Source of the DNA: Acidithiobacillus sp. YTS05
GTDB lineage: Bacteria > Pseudomonadota > Gammaproteobacteria > Acidithiobacillales > Acidithiobacillaceae
Direction of reading: 5' to 3'
Length of the DNA stretch: 64,000 nt
Assembly (NCBI RefSeq): GCF_024396695.1
Contig: NZ_CP094359.1
Span: 2,472,001 to 2,536,000 of the forward strand
The translations under genes were made by a program, and so were the position numbers. Shown one piece after another: positions 1 through 8,341 of this stretch. The stretch's first letter is position 1. Each line of letters starts with the position of its first letter. The notes beneath the pieces were generated by a model. It had not been told where the DNA came from and did not search any database. It worked only from the letters and a program-made list of their open reading frames with translations.

Positions 1-2
1 TG

Positions 3-422
3 CTCGGGGATCTGTGCAAAGGCTTGCTGCCGGTCCTGGCGGCTCGTCTGGCAGGATTGCCGGCATGGGCCGTGGCCCTGGTGGCCTTGGCGACCTTCCT
101 CGGCCACCTCTATCCCCTCTATTTCGGTTTTCGCGGCGGCAAGGGTGTAGCCACGACCCTGGGCATTCTGTTGGCCATCGCTCCGCTGTTGGGCCTCGCC
201 ACCCTAGCCACCTGGTTACTGGTATTTGCCGTCAGCCGGGTGTCCTCGCTTGCCGCACTCAGCGCCACAGTTGCGGCACCGGCCTATGCCTGGTTCCTGC
301 TGCCACAGCCCAGCCTACGCGGGCTCGTTTTGGTGCTGGCGCTTTGGGTACTCTGGCGTCATCGCAGCAACATTCAGCGTCTGCGCAGTGGAGAGGAACG
401 AGCGTTCCGACGGCGCCAATAA
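3..422 (+). CDS. plsY: Glycerol-3-phosphate acyltransferase PlsY (5' end missing)
   Basis: Integral membrane enzyme that acylates glycerol-3-phosphate from acyl-phosphate, the first step of phospholipid synthesis. The reading frame is open at the left edge, so the N-terminal part lies outside the window. What remains has alternating hydrophobic helices and the glycine-rich FRGGKGVAT motif near the middle, which is the family's phosphate-binding signature. The C-terminus ends in a short basic tail (residues WRHRSNIQRL), as in other PlsY proteins. The stop TAA abuts an A-tract and hairpin shared with speD, which converges on it. Confidence 0.9.
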   Translation, partial: LGDLCKGLLPVLAARLAGLPAWAVALVALATFLGHLYPLYFGFRGGKGVATTLGILLAIAPLLGLATLATWLLVFAVSRVSSLAALSATVAAPAYAWFLLPQPSLRGLVLVLALWVLWRHRSNIQRLRSGEERAFRRRQ

Positions 423-447
423 AAAAAGGCACCTCGACGAGGTGCCT
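421..447 (-). terminator. Rho-independent terminator of speD
   Basis: A 7-9 bp GC-rich stem (GGCACCTCG with CGAGGTGCC, 428-446) is preceded on the + strand by seven A residues. Read on the minus strand this is hairpin followed by a run of seven T, the classical layout for ending speD. On the + strand no good T-run follows, so it serves plsY less well. Confidence 0.8.
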
Positions 448-466
448 GCGTTTGCGTTGCGAATCC

Positions 467-868
467 CTAGGCGCAGAGTGCGGGCTTAACGCGCAGCTCA
501 TGGCTGGGCACGCCCATCATTTCTACCTGCCCGCGCTTCATCTCCATGGTGGAGACCTGCGCCGCGCCAAAAGCCTCCCGCAGGAAACTCAGGGCATCTT
601 CCGGCTGGATGACGTCGCCGCAAGTGAAGACATCCACCGCAGCGTAGCCATATTCCGGCCAAGTATGAATGGCCAGATGGGATTCAGCGACAATGACCGC
701 CCCACTGACTCCATACGGAGAAAAGTGATGGAAGGTCTGGGTGACGATGGTGCAGTTGGCACGACGAGCGGCCTCGAGCATAGCATCGGTAACAAAATCT
801 ACATCCGACAAGGTACTGCTGTCGCATCCGTAAAAGTCTGCGACGATTTGATGTCCCAATGAGCGCAT
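467..868 (-). CDS. speD: S-adenosylmethionine decarboxylase proenzyme
   Basis: Short bacterial-type AdoMet decarboxylase of 133 residues, which supplies decarboxylated AdoMet for spermidine synthesis. The proenzyme self-cleaves between Glu62 and Ser63 (sequence AESHLAIHTWPE), turning the serine into the pyruvoyl cofactor. The conserved FTCGD with Cys83 follows. Length and motifs match the class 1B family. The start ATG at 866-868 has an AGGGGGG ribosome-binding site. It stands alone, facing plsY, with its own terminator at 421-447. No spermidine synthase gene is visible beside it. Confidence 0.93.
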   Translation of the reverse strand: MRSLGHQIVADFYGCDSSTLSDVDFVTDAMLEAARRANCTIVTQTFHHFSPYGVSGAVIVAESHLAIHTWPEYGYAAVDVFTCGDVIQPEDALSFLREAFGAAQVSTMEMKRGQVEMMGVPSHELRVKPALCA

Positions 869-1158
869 AGGTGCCCCCCCTAACTAGCATAAAGGTTAAG
901 AAGTAGCTCCCGTGCACCCCCAGACAGTACTTGGTTTTATGCCCTACCTTGCTGGAACCGGCAGTGCCGCGCTCCGAGTCTCTTAAGGACTGACCCCTCC
1001 GTAACTGCTTTCGGTGCCGTGGAAACAGGTTCGCAACTATACAGGTTTTGCGCGGCGATGCAAGGGCTCCCAAAAATATCGCAACCTCCTCAAGAAAAAG
1101 AAGGTTTATCAGCAACTGCTACGAATTTCCATGACGAAAAATCCTGTAACATCCGCGA
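869..1158. other. Intergenic region between speD and mlaF
   Basis: About 290 bp with no convincing gene. Short open frames on the + strand here lack family-like sequence. The region must hold the leftward speD promoter and leads into the rightward mlaF promoter at 1159-1189. I see no tRNA, long repeat or riboswitch fold by eye. Confidence 0.5.
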
Positions 1159-1189
1159 TTGGCCTAGAAGTGCCTCGACCCCGTATAAT
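1159..1189 (+). promoter_or_regulatory. Candidate sigma-70 promoter of the mla operon
   Basis: A perfect TATAAT lies at 1184-1189, with TTGGCC at 1159-1164 as a weak -35 box over a long 19 bp spacer. Transcription would begin near 1196, leaving a leader of about 26 nt before the TTG start of mlaF at 1222. This placement argues against the upstream TTG at 1189 being the start. Confidence 0.55.
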
Positions 1190-1221
1190 TGGCGGATGAG
1201 TGGCGGAGTGGAAGAGGAATT

Positions 1222-2034
1222 TTGGCAGAGGAAAACCTGGTAGAGATACGCGGCCTGCACTTTGCGCGGGGAGAGCATGTCGTCCTCGATGGGATCGATC
1301 TGCATGTTCCGCGCGGGGCCGTCGTTGCCGTCATGGGTGCCAGCGGGGGGGGCAAGACCACGCTGCTCAATCTCGTCGCCGGCAGCCTGCAGGGTCAACG
1401 CGGCCAGGTGCTCGTGGCCGGCAAGGACACCACCAGCCTTACCCGCGCCGAACTGTACCGCCTGCGGCAACAGATGGGGATGCTGTTTCAGCACAGCGCC
1501 CTGTTTACCGATCTCAGCGCCTTCGAGAACGTCGCCTTCCCGCTGCGTCGCCATTTTCGCCTGCCCGAGTCCCTGCTGCAAAAGCTCGTGCTGATGAAAC
1601 TCGAGGCGGTGGGCCTGCGCGGCGCCGCGCAGCTGATGCCAGCGGAGCTTTCCGGCGGCATGGCGCGCCGCGTTGCCCTCGCTCGCGCGGTGATCATGGA
1701 TCCTCTGCTCATCCTCTATGATGAGCCTTTCACCGGTCTCGATCCGATCAGCGTCGGAATCATCGCGAGTCTGATTCGCCGACTCAATGACGCCCTCGGG
1801 GCCAGCAGCATCTTGGTCAGCCACGATGTCAAGGAGACTTTCGCAATTGCCGATTATGGCTACATCCTGGGGGGCGGCAAGGTGATTGCCGAAGGCAGCC
1901 CCGATGCCTTGCGCAGCAGCAAATCTCCCATGGCACAGCAGTTTCTGCAGGGGAGTCCGGAAGGACCGGTGCCCTTTCATTATCCAGCGGCGACGACCTT
2001 TGCCCAGGATCTGGGATTGCAGGTGAACAAATGA
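1222..2034 (+). CDS. mlaF: Phospholipid transport ATP-binding protein MlaF
   Basis: ATPase subunit of the inner-membrane MlaFEDB complex, which moves phospholipids between inner and outer membranes and helps keep outer-membrane asymmetry. It has Walker A GASGGGKTT, the signature LSGGMARRVALARA, Walker B LILYDEPF and the MlaF-specific phrase KLEAVGLRGAAQLMP, plus the typical C-terminal GPVPFHYPA. The start is taken as TTG 1222 (270 residues), because it sits 3-4 nt past a GAAGAGGA site and downstream of the likely transcription start. The frame could open at TTG 1189, but that lies inside the -10 box. First gene of mlaFEDCB; its stop overlaps mlaE by 4 bp. Confidence 0.93.
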   Translation: MAEENLVEIRGLHFARGEHVVLDGIDLHVPRGAVVAVMGASGGGKTTLLNLVAGSLQGQRGQVLVAGKDTTSLTRAELYRLRQQMGMLFQHSALFTDLSAFENVAFPLRRHFRLPESLLQKLVLMKLEAVGLRGAAQLMPAELSGGMARRVALARAVIMDPLLILYDEPFTGLDPISVGIIASLIRRLNDALGASSILVSHDVKETFAIADYGYILGGGKVIAEGSPDALRSSKSPMAQQFLQGSPEGPVPFHYPAATTFAQDLGLQVNK

Positions 2035-2807
2035 ACGAGTTTTTCATCCCTCGTCTCGGCCACGTGGTCTGGGAGAGCGTACCGCGTCTTGGTGCCGCCA
2101 CCCGTCTCTTGCTGGGTGGCCTGGGCGCAGTTGGCAACCGTCATTTCAGCTTCCGTCAATGGCTCCGGGAAGTATACGGGCTTGGTGTCCTGTCCTTGGC
2201 GCTGATGATCGTCGCGGCATTGTTCACGGGAATGGTGCTGGGCTTTCAGGGCTATTACGCCTTGGTCCGCTTTGGTGCCACTTCGGCCTTGGGAACCTTG
2301 ATCGCTCTTTCCCTGCTGCGCGAGTTGGGGCCGGTACTCACTGCCCTGCTCTTCGCCGGCCGCGCCGGCTCGGCCCTGACCGCCGAGATCGGCTCGATGA
2401 AGGCGACCGAGCAGCTCGCGGCAATGGAGATGATGGCAGTGAATCCGCTTGCCTGGGTGGTAGCACCGCGGCTTTGGGGGGGGATTTTCGCCGTACCGAT
2501 TTTGTGTGTCATTTTCGATCTGGTGGGAATATTCGGCGGCTATCTGGTTTCGGTGCCGGTGCTGGGCGTCGACGGGGGCACCTTTTGGGCACAGATGCAG
2601 TCCAATGTCACCCTCAGCGGAGATATTCTCAACGGCTTGCTCAAGGCCCTCTGTTTTGGTCTGATCGTGACCTGGATCGCGGTTTGGCAGGGCTTTTCCG
2701 CTAAGCCAACGGCGGAGGGAGTCGGTGCCGCCACTACGCGCAGTGTGGTCATGGCATCACTGGCCGTTCTGGGCCTGGATTTCATTTTGACCGCGCTACT
2801 GTTTTGA
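2031..2807 (+). CDS. mlaE: Phospholipid transport permease MlaE
   Basis: Membrane subunit of the Mla lipid transporter, 258 residues with about five to six hydrophobic helices. The conserved permease core is present: the ELGPVLTALLFAGRAGSALT segment and the coupling-helix phrase EIGSMKATEQLAAMEMM. The start ATG overlaps the mlaF stop (ATGA), which suggests translational coupling. It is followed after 10 bp by mlaD. The family assignment is firm because neighbours on both sides are Mla components. Confidence 0.94.
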   Translation: MNEFFIPRLGHVVWESVPRLGAATRLLLGGLGAVGNRHFSFRQWLREVYGLGVLSLALMIVAALFTGMVLGFQGYYALVRFGATSALGTLIALSLLRELGPVLTALLFAGRAGSALTAEIGSMKATEQLAAMEMMAVNPLAWVVAPRLWGGIFAVPILCVIFDLVGIFGGYLVSVPVLGVDGGTFWAQMQSNVTLSGDILNGLLKALCFGLIVTWIAVWQGFSAKPTAEGVGAATTRSVVMASLAVLGLDFILTALLF

Positions 2808-2817
2808 GGAAGAAATT

Positions 2818-3297
2818 ATGAGTCAACGGGCAATCGACTGGTGGGTGGGCATCTTCGTTCTTTTGGGGATCGCGGCTCTGGCAGTACTGGCCCTGCGCGT
2901 CGGCAATCTCTCGGGTTTTGCCTACGGTAACGGCTATGTGCTGCACGCCGATTTCAACAATGTTGGCAGCCTCAAGGATCGTAGCCCGGTCAAGCTCGGG
3001 GGTGTGACCATTGGCGAGGTCACCCACATCGGCATGAATCCGCAGACCTTTCGCGCCGAGGTAACGATGCGCATCGAGCCCAGCATCAAGCTCCCCATCG
3101 ACACCGGCGCATCGATCTACACGCAGGGACTGCTCGGTGAGCAGTACGTCGCCATTCAGCCTGGCGGCATGCCGCAAAACCTCAAGCCAGGCGCCACCAT
3201 CACCTTGACCCAGGGAGCCGTCAATATCGATCAGCTCATTGGACAGATGGTTTTTGACAAGGCCAGTGGCAGCTCCTCTGGCTCCAGCACACATTGA
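2818..3297 (+). CDS. mlaD: Phospholipid-binding MCE protein MlaD
   Basis: Periplasm-facing MCE-domain subunit that forms a hexameric ring on MlaFEB. It has an N-terminal membrane anchor (about residues 8-28), then a single MCE domain with the characteristic FNNVGSLKDRSPVKLGGVTIG segment and a hydrophobic loop near LLGEQYVAIQPG. The 159-residue length matches single-MCE MlaD proteins. An AGGAAG site precedes the ATG at good spacing. Third gene of the mla operon. Confidence 0.92.
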   Translation: MSQRAIDWWVGIFVLLGIAALAVLALRVGNLSGFAYGNGYVLHADFNNVGSLKDRSPVKLGGVTIGEVTHIGMNPQTFRAEVTMRIEPSIKLPIDTGASIYTQGLLGEQYVAIQPGGMPQNLKPGATITLTQGAVNIDQLIGQMVFDKASGSSSGSSTH

Positions 3298-3311
3298 TTC
3301 CGGAGATTACC

Positions 3312-3965
3312 ATGCACAAGATTCAGCGGGCGCAACCATTCTGGTTTCTGGCGGTGTTTCTGTTCTCGTTCCTGCTGGGACAGACCTCCTTTGCCGCGAC
3401 AAGCGACGCACAGGCGGCTGCAGGCGTCGTCCAGAACATGACCCATAGCGTTCTGCAGATTCTGCAGAAGAATGAAGGAAAACCCGTCACTCCCGCACTC
3501 AAGAAAGAGGTAGCCGCGGCGATCATTCCGCATATCGATTTCAACACCATGTCGGCCTACGTGATGGCGAGCTACTGGCGCCAGATGGACGCTGCCCAGA
3601 AAAAGGAATTCACTGAGCTCTTCCAGGAATTGTTGGTCAAGACCTACAGCAATGCGCTGAACCAGTACCACGGGCAGGAGGTCCGGGTGGAGGGCAGCCA
3701 GCAAATTTCGCAGAATCCTCCGGTCGCGCAGGTCAACATGGACATCGAGCAGAGCCAGGGCAAAACCATCCCGGTCATCTACGCCCTGATCGAGAACCAG
3801 AACCAATGGAAGATCTACAATATTTACGTGGATGGGGTGAGCTTGGTCCTCAACTATCGTCAGGCCTTCGGCAATATCGCCGGACAACGGGGCATTCCCG
3901 CCCTTCTGCAGGAACTGAAACACAAGGTAGCGGATGCGGGAAGCAGCAACGCCCATGCCAGCTGA
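3312..3965 (+). CDS. mlaC: Periplasmic phospholipid carrier MlaC
   Basis: Soluble periplasmic lipid shuttle between the outer-membrane MlaA complex and MlaFEDB (217 residues). A signal peptide covers about residues 1-34, with hydrophobic core FWFLAVFLFSFLLG and a cleavage region near SFAAT. The mature part has the Tol-Tol-Ttg2-type fold signature, including PHIDFNTMSAYVM and FTELFQELLVKTYSNAL. An in-frame TTG at 3294 overlaps mlaD, but ATG 3312 has a GGAG site and gives a proper signal peptide, so I chose it. Confidence 0.92.
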   Translation: MHKIQRAQPFWFLAVFLFSFLLGQTSFAATSDAQAAAGVVQNMTHSVLQILQKNEGKPVTPALKKEVAAAIIPHIDFNTMSAYVMASYWRQMDAAQKKEFTELFQELLVKTYSNALNQYHGQEVRVEGSQQISQNPPVAQVNMDIEQSQGKTIPVIYALIENQNQWKIYNIYVDGVSLVLNYRQAFGNIAGQRGIPALLQELKHKVADAGSSNAHAS

Positions 3966-4266
3966 GGCAACCTGGGAGCGGGACAGTGGCGGCGGGTTGC
4001 TGCTATGCGGAGACTGGCGCCTGCGCCCCCTCGATCAGGTGCTGAGACGCGGTGCCGGGAGCCTTCTTCGGCAACGCTGGGAGTATCTGTCCTTCACCAA
4101 GGTCACGGCGCTGGATAGTGCCACGCTGGCCTTTGTTCTGGATTGGCAAAGTGCCCAGCGCGCCCTGGGCAGCCCGGCGGAACTCCGCGACCCGCCGCAG
4201 ACGCTTCTCGATCTGGCAAAGTTGTATGGCCTGACGCAACTCTGGCAGGAAAATATCCATGCCTGA
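3955..4266 (+). CDS. mlaB: STAS-domain protein MlaB
   Basis: Small STAS-domain subunit (about 103 residues) that binds MlaF in the cytoplasm and supports ATPase activity. The recognisable core is SFTKVTALDSATLAFVLDW, the beta-strand/loop/helix of STAS domains with the Asp-Ser pair. The start could be ATG 3934 or ATG 3955; both overlap the mlaC end, and 3955 gives a length nearer the family norm. It overlaps the next gene by 8 bp, so it is in the same transcript. Confidence 0.82.
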   Translation: MPAEATWERDSGGGLLLCGDWRLRPLDQVLRRGAGSLLRQRWEYLSFTKVTALDSATLAFVLDWQSAQRALGSPAELRDPPQTLLDLAKLYGLTQLWQENIHA

Positions 4267-5191
4267 GGCGACGGCCGTCCACATTCGCAGTCTACGCAAG
4301 ACCTATGGCACTGGTTTCCTTGCCCTTGCCGGCATCGACCTGGACGTCGCGCCAGGAGAGTTTTTTGGCCTTCTCGGTCCCAACGGAGCGGGCAAGTCCA
4401 CCCTCATCAATATCCTCTCCGGCGTCGTGCACCGTTCCAGCGGCGTCGCGGAAGTATTCGGCTATGATGTCGAACGCCAGTATCGCCAGAGTCGGCAACT
4501 GCTGGGGGTGGTACCCCAGGAGCTGGCCTACGATCCCTTCTTTACCGTTCGCGAGTTTCTGCGCTGGCAATCGGGATACTTTGGCCTGCGCCGCAATGAC
4601 GACTGGATCGATGAACTGATGGCCGAGCTGGACCTGACGGACAAGGCCGATACCAACCTGCGCGCACTCTCCGGCGGTATGAAACGCCGCGTGCTCATCG
4701 CCCAGGCGCTGGTACACCAGCCGCCAGTCGTCGTTCTCGATGAGCCGACGGCAGGGGTCGACGTGGAGCTGCGCCAGAGTCTTTGGCGTTTCGTGCGACG
4801 GTACAACAGTCTTGGCCATACCGTCATTCTGACAACCCATTATCTGGAGGAGGCGGAAGAGCTCTGTGAACGTATCGCCATCCTGCAACATGGGCAGATC
4901 ATTGCCCTCGACCGAAAGGAGCGTCTGCTCGCCAAAAATCGACGCAAACGCACGCTGACCCTCGAATTTGATCGCGACCCCGGGGAGTTGCCCAGTGGCC
5001 TCAATGAGGTGCTGTTGGGAGCCAATGGCAATACTCGGGTCCTGCAGGTCGACGAAGTATTGCACCCGATGAGCGAAGTGCTGCACATCCTGCAGGGACT
5101 GCCCGCCCAGATCATCGATCTGCACCTGCAGGAGCCCCGTCTGGAGGAGGTCTTTACCGACCTCTTGCAAGAGGCCCGTAGCCATGGCTGA
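4259..5191 (+). CDS. ABC-2 type transporter ATP-binding protein (YadG-like)
   Basis: ATPase of 310 residues with Walker A GPNGAGKST, signature LSGGMKRRVLIAQAL, Walker B VVVLDEPTAGVD and H-loop TTHYLEEAEEL. The C-terminal extension after residue 220 resembles YadG/CcmA-type ATPases that drive ABC-2 exporters. In related mla clusters such an ATPase is normally followed by its membrane partner (YadH-like). Here the next gene is an S4-domain protein, so the permease is absent locally. It is joined to mlaB by an 8 bp overlap, and overlaps the next gene by 8 bp. Its substrate is unknown. Confidence 0.85.
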   Translation: MPEATAVHIRSLRKTYGTGFLALAGIDLDVAPGEFFGLLGPNGAGKSTLINILSGVVHRSSGVAEVFGYDVERQYRQSRQLLGVVPQELAYDPFFTVREFLRWQSGYFGLRRNDDWIDELMAELDLTDKADTNLRALSGGMKRRVLIAQALVHQPPVVVLDEPTAGVDVELRQSLWRFVRRYNSLGHTVILTTHYLEEAEELCERIAILQHGQIIALDRKERLLAKNRRKRTLTLEFDRDPGELPSGLNEVLLGANGNTRVLQVDEVLHPMSEVLHILQGLPAQIIDLHLQEPRLEEVFTDLLQEARSHG

Positions 5192-5447
5192 GGGCCAGCG
5201 CCTCGACCTGTTTTTGAAGATGTCGCGTCTGATCAAACGACGCAGCGTCGCCAAAGCCCTCTGCGATGCCGGACGGGTGCAGATCAACGGGCGCACTGCC
5301 AAGGCGGGATCATTGGTGCAAGCGGGCAATCGCCTGCGCCTGGACCTACCGCAAGGTATGGTTCAGGTGGAGGTAGTGCGCCTGCCCATGCGGGTGGAAG
5401 GGCCGGATGGGGTGGTCAGCATCCTGAGCACAGCGGAATCCACATGA
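5184..5447 (+). CDS. RqcP-like S4-domain RNA-binding protein
   Basis: An 87-residue protein made almost entirely of one S4 RNA-binding domain. The stretches RLDLFLKMSRLIKRRSVAK and CDAGRVQINGRTAKAGS closely follow the pattern of RqcP/YabO. In Bacillus that protein assists ribosome-associated quality control by stabilising the alanine-tailing 50S-RqcH complex. Hsp15 (HslR) is the other small S4 family to consider, but the SRLIKRR phrase and short length favour RqcP. Whether this organism has an RqcH partner cannot be seen here. It sits between the ABC ATPase and pdxA, overlapping both by a few bases. Confidence 0.75.
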   Translation: MAEGQRLDLFLKMSRLIKRRSVAKALCDAGRVQINGRTAKAGSLVQAGNRLRLDLPQGMVQVEVVRLPMRVEGPDGVVSILSTAEST

Positions 5448-6445
5448 GTCAACCGCGACTCCTGCTCAACGTCGGCGAACCCGCGGGTATCGGACCGGAT
5501 CTTTGCGTTGCCCTCGCGCAGCATGCGTTGCCGCCTCTGGTGTTGATTGGCGACATCGATTGCCTGCGCCACCGCGCCCTGCAACTCGGGATTCCAGTGG
5601 CACTGGAGCCCTGGGATCCCGACATGCCCTGGCCCGCGGACCGGCATGTACTGGCCGTTTGGCCGGTCCCACTCGCACGCCCCTGTCGCGCCGGACAGCT
5701 TGATCCGGCCAATGCGCCTGCCGTTCTGGAGGGACTGGAACGCGCCGTATCCCTGCTGCAAGCCGGACTGGCCGACGCGCTGGTTACTGGCCCGGTGCAT
5801 AAGGGCGTGATCAATGACGCGGGCATCCCCTTCAGCGGCCACACCGAATATCTGGCCGCCCGCTGTGGGCAAAGCGAGGTATTGATGCTGTTGGCGGGGC
5901 GCGGACTGCGCGTCGCCCTGGCGACCACTCACCTCCCTCTGCGGGACGTTGCCGCCGCCATCAATGCCGACGCTCTGGAACGCAGCCTGCGCCTTTTGCA
6001 GCAGGGTTTGCAGCAGGATTTTGGCCTGGCAGAGCCACGCATCCGTGTTACGGGACTCAACCCCCATGCGGGCGAGAGTGGTCACCTGGGACGCGAGGAG
6101 ATCGAGGTCATCGCACCGGTGATCAACAAACTGCAGAGCGAAGGTTGGGCCATCACTGGACCCTGGCCCGCCGATACGCTTTTCACACCGCGCTTTCTGG
6201 AGGACACCGACGCCGTACTGGCGATGTACCATGACCAGGGCCTGCCAGTGCTGAAATATCATGCCTTCGGCGAGGCCGTAAACATCACCCTTGGCTTGCC
6301 GATCGTGCGTACCAGCGTCGATCATGGTACTGCCTTGGAATTGGCGGGCACGGGCCGGGCCGAGATCCACAGCCTGCTGCATGCCATTCAGGTAGCCGCG
6401 GAAATCGTGCGCCAGCGCCGCCTGAACAGGACGCCGGAGGCCTAG
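5444..6445 (+). CDS. pdxA: 4-hydroxythreonine-4-phosphate dehydrogenase
   Basis: Cytosolic enzyme of the DXP-dependent pyridoxal phosphate pathway, which oxidises and decarboxylates 4-phosphohydroxythreonine. The 333 residues carry the family signatures GEPAGIGPDL at the N-terminus, VTGPVHKGVIND, FSGHTEYLA, the metal-binding GLNPHAGESG and YHDQGLPVLKYHAFG. The start ATG overlaps the previous stop by 4 bp. Its stop codon interlocks with that of the convergent HNH gene through a shared CTAG. In many proteobacteria pdxA precedes rsmA, as it nearly does here. Confidence 0.95.
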   Translation: MSQPRLLLNVGEPAGIGPDLCVALAQHALPPLVLIGDIDCLRHRALQLGIPVALEPWDPDMPWPADRHVLAVWPVPLARPCRAGQLDPANAPAVLEGLERAVSLLQAGLADALVTGPVHKGVINDAGIPFSGHTEYLAARCGQSEVLMLLAGRGLRVALATTHLPLRDVAAAINADALERSLRLLQQGLQQDFGLAEPRIRVTGLNPHAGESGHLGREEIEVIAPVINKLQSEGWAITGPWPADTLFTPRFLEDTDAVLAMYHDQGLPVLKYHAFGEAVNITLGLPIVRTSVDHGTALELAGTGRAEIHSLLHAIQVAAEIVRQRRLNRTPEA

Positions 6446-6996
6446 AAGACGTGCTGCCGCGAGACCGGTACCTGCGCCAGCAGGAATTCCATCTGGTCGG
6501 CGAGAATCCGGCGATTACTGAGCAGCAGGTACTCCGCCCAGGTAGGAGTGAAAGGTACGGCCAGCAGAGGCATGTTGGCCTCCTCCGGCGTGCGGTTGTC
6601 CTTGCGACTGTTGCACCAGCGGCAGGCGGTGACGACGTTGGTCCAGACATCCCGCCCCTTGCGCGACAGAGGTACGACATGATCACGGGTGAGATCTCGT
6701 TGCGGAAAGCTGCCGCCACAGTAGAGGCAAAGATGGCGGTCGCGATGAAACAGGGTAGGGTTATTGAGGGCCGGGGGACGAATCTTACCCTGATGCCGCC
6801 CACGCACTGCGATCAGCGGGTGGATATCGAGCAGGGAGATTTCCCCACTGTGCCGCGACGTGCCACCATGTGCGGTGAAAAAAGGATCTCCCAATGTCCA
6901 GGCAACATTGCCGCGGGCATAATGGGCAGCAGCTTCTTCCCAGGTTTCCCAAGCCATGGGGCGGCCGCTGACGTCGAGACGAAGCACGAGATGCAT
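6442..6996 (-). CDS. HNH endonuclease family protein
   Basis: A 184-residue protein with a C-terminal HNH domain. The zinc-knuckle pair CLYCGG and CRWCN frames the catalytic-type segment LTRDHVVPLSRKGRDVWTNVV. This architecture is widespread as a chromosomal single gene; its biological substrate is not established. It converges on pdxA with a 4 bp overlap of stop codons and diverges from rsmA. Nothing nearby suggests a restriction-modification partner. Confidence 0.82.
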   Translation of the reverse strand: MHLVLRLDVSGRPMAWETWEEAAAHYARGNVAWTLGDPFFTAHGGTSRHSGEISLLDIHPLIAVRGRHQGKIRPPALNNPTLFHRDRHLCLYCGGSFPQRDLTRDHVVPLSRKGRDVWTNVVTACRWCNSRKDNRTPEEANMPLLAVPFTPTWAEYLLLSNRRILADQMEFLLAQVPVSRQHVF

Positions 6997-7061
6997 TGGC
7001 TTTCCGTTGCTTAGCGCCCACTGGGGGCGTCAAGCCAATATACCATGAAGGACGGCAAGAA

Positions 7062-7880
7062 TTGCAAGTAGCAAAACTGCCCCAGGCAAAAAAGCGTTTT
7101 GGTCAGAATTTTCTGGTGCAGCCGGCGATCGTCACCCGCATCGTGGCGGTTATCGCGCCGCGCCCAGGCGACGCTCTCGTCGAGATCGGACCCGGACCGG
7201 GCGCTCTGACCCAAGCACTGCTGGCAGCACAAGCGGCTGCTACGCGCCCTTTGCGGGTCATCGAGCTCGACCGCGATCTTCTGCCCAATCTGCACGCCTT
7301 GGCCCCTGCCGAGCGCCTGCAGGTGATTGCCGGCGATGCCCTGCAGGTCGATTTTGCCCGTCTTGCCGCGGAGGCAGGCGAGCCCCTGCGGGTGGTCGGC
7401 AATCTGCCCTATAATGTCTCTACACCTCTGCTGTTTCATTTGCTGGCGCAGAAGGACGCGATTGTCGACATGCATTTCATGCTGCAAAAAGAGGTAGCCG
7501 ATCGTCTGGCCGCCGGCCCCGGTAGTTCCGCCTATGGCCGCCTGTCGCTGATGGTCCAGGCGCAAGCCCGAGTAGAGCTGCTGTTTCCCGTAGCCCCCGG
7601 CAATTTCCGTCCGGTGCCCAAAGTAGACTCCGCCTTTGTCCGCCTCAGCCCCTACCGCCCCTCTCGTTTGTTGCCAGAGCTCTTGCCGCATTTCAGCCGG
7701 GTCGTCAGCCTTGCCTTTGCGCAACGACGCAAGACGCTAGCCAATAACTTCAAGGGCGTTCTCGATGGCGCTATGCTGGAGGCCTTGGCCATTGCCCCCT
7801 CGGCCCGCGCCGAGACCCTGGATTTTGCAACTTTTGTTCGCCTCGCCGAGGCACTCGCGCAGAAAGGAGCGACATCGTGA
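7062..7880 (+). CDS. rsmA: 16S rRNA dimethyladenosine methyltransferase
   Basis: RsmA (KsgA) dimethylates A1518 and A1519 in 16S rRNA during 30S maturation. Visible motifs are KKRFGQNFL at the N-terminus, the AdoMet-binding EIGPGPGALT, catalytic NLPYNVSTPL and the C-terminal PVPKVDSAFV-like segment. The open frame begins at TTG 6996, but the conserved protein begins just before KKRFGQNFL. I take TTG 7062 as the start (272 residues, a usual length), with only a weak AAGGA upstream. It overlaps the YbjN gene by 4 bp. Confidence 0.92.
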   Translation: MQVAKLPQAKKRFGQNFLVQPAIVTRIVAVIAPRPGDALVEIGPGPGALTQALLAAQAAATRPLRVIELDRDLLPNLHALAPAERLQVIAGDALQVDFARLAAEAGEPLRVVGNLPYNVSTPLLFHLLAQKDAIVDMHFMLQKEVADRLAAGPGSSAYGRLSLMVQAQARVELLFPVAPGNFRPVPKVDSAFVRLSPYRPSRLLPELLPHFSRVVSLAFAQRRKTLANNFKGVLDGAMLEALAIAPSARAETLDFATFVRLAEALAQKGATS

Positions 7881-8341
7881 AGCATCTGGAGGCCGCTGAG
7901 GCCTTGTTTCGTCATCTTGGCTGGAACGCCAAGACCCTACAGGACTATCCGGTCATCACCTGTGCCGTGGCGGTACCCAACGGTACCCTGGACGTATTCT
8001 GTCATGTCCATGCCGAGCTGGAGCGAATCCTGTTCTATGTGCGACCGCAGGGTCTGGAGCTTCCCGCGGCACGCCTACCAGCCGTCGCCGAATTTTTGAC
8101 CCGGGCCAACTATGGACTCCCGCTGGGGAATTTCGAGCTCGACTGGGAAGATCTGGAACTGAACTGCAAGAGCAGCGTGCAGGTCCCGGAGTCCTGCGTC
8201 AACGCCGGATTACTGCAGGGGTACCTTCTGTCGGCGGTGGAGACCTGCAATCACTACCTTCCCGGCCTGCGGGCAGTGGCCGAAGGCAAGCAGAGCGCCG
8301 CGGCGGCGATCAAGGCGCTGGAGGTGCCGACGGCACACTGA
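7877..8341 (+). CDS. YbjN-domain protein
   Basis: A 154-residue soluble protein resembling the YbjN family (type III secretion chaperone-like fold), described as putative regulators with no firm biochemical role. Supporting features are the N-terminal helix, the alternating strands around TLDVFCHVHAELERILFYV, and the LTRANYGLPLGNFELDWED segment, with a C-terminal helix. GTG start overlaps the rsmA stop (GTGA), implying co-translation. Its 3' end overlaps the convergent SPOR-protein gene by 32 bp. Confidence 0.65.
   Translation: MKHLEAAEALFRHLGWNAKTLQDYPVITCAVAVPNGTLDVFCHVHAELERILFYVRPQGLELPAARLPAVAEFLTRANYGLPLGNFELDWEDLELNCKSSVQVPESCVNAGLLQGYLLSAVETCNHYLPGLRAVAEGKQSAAAAIKALEVPTAH

Noticed and set aside
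1014..1199. A lysine-rich 61-codon frame between speD and mlaF
   Set aside because: No ribosome-binding site, no family-like sequence, and it overlaps the mla promoter.
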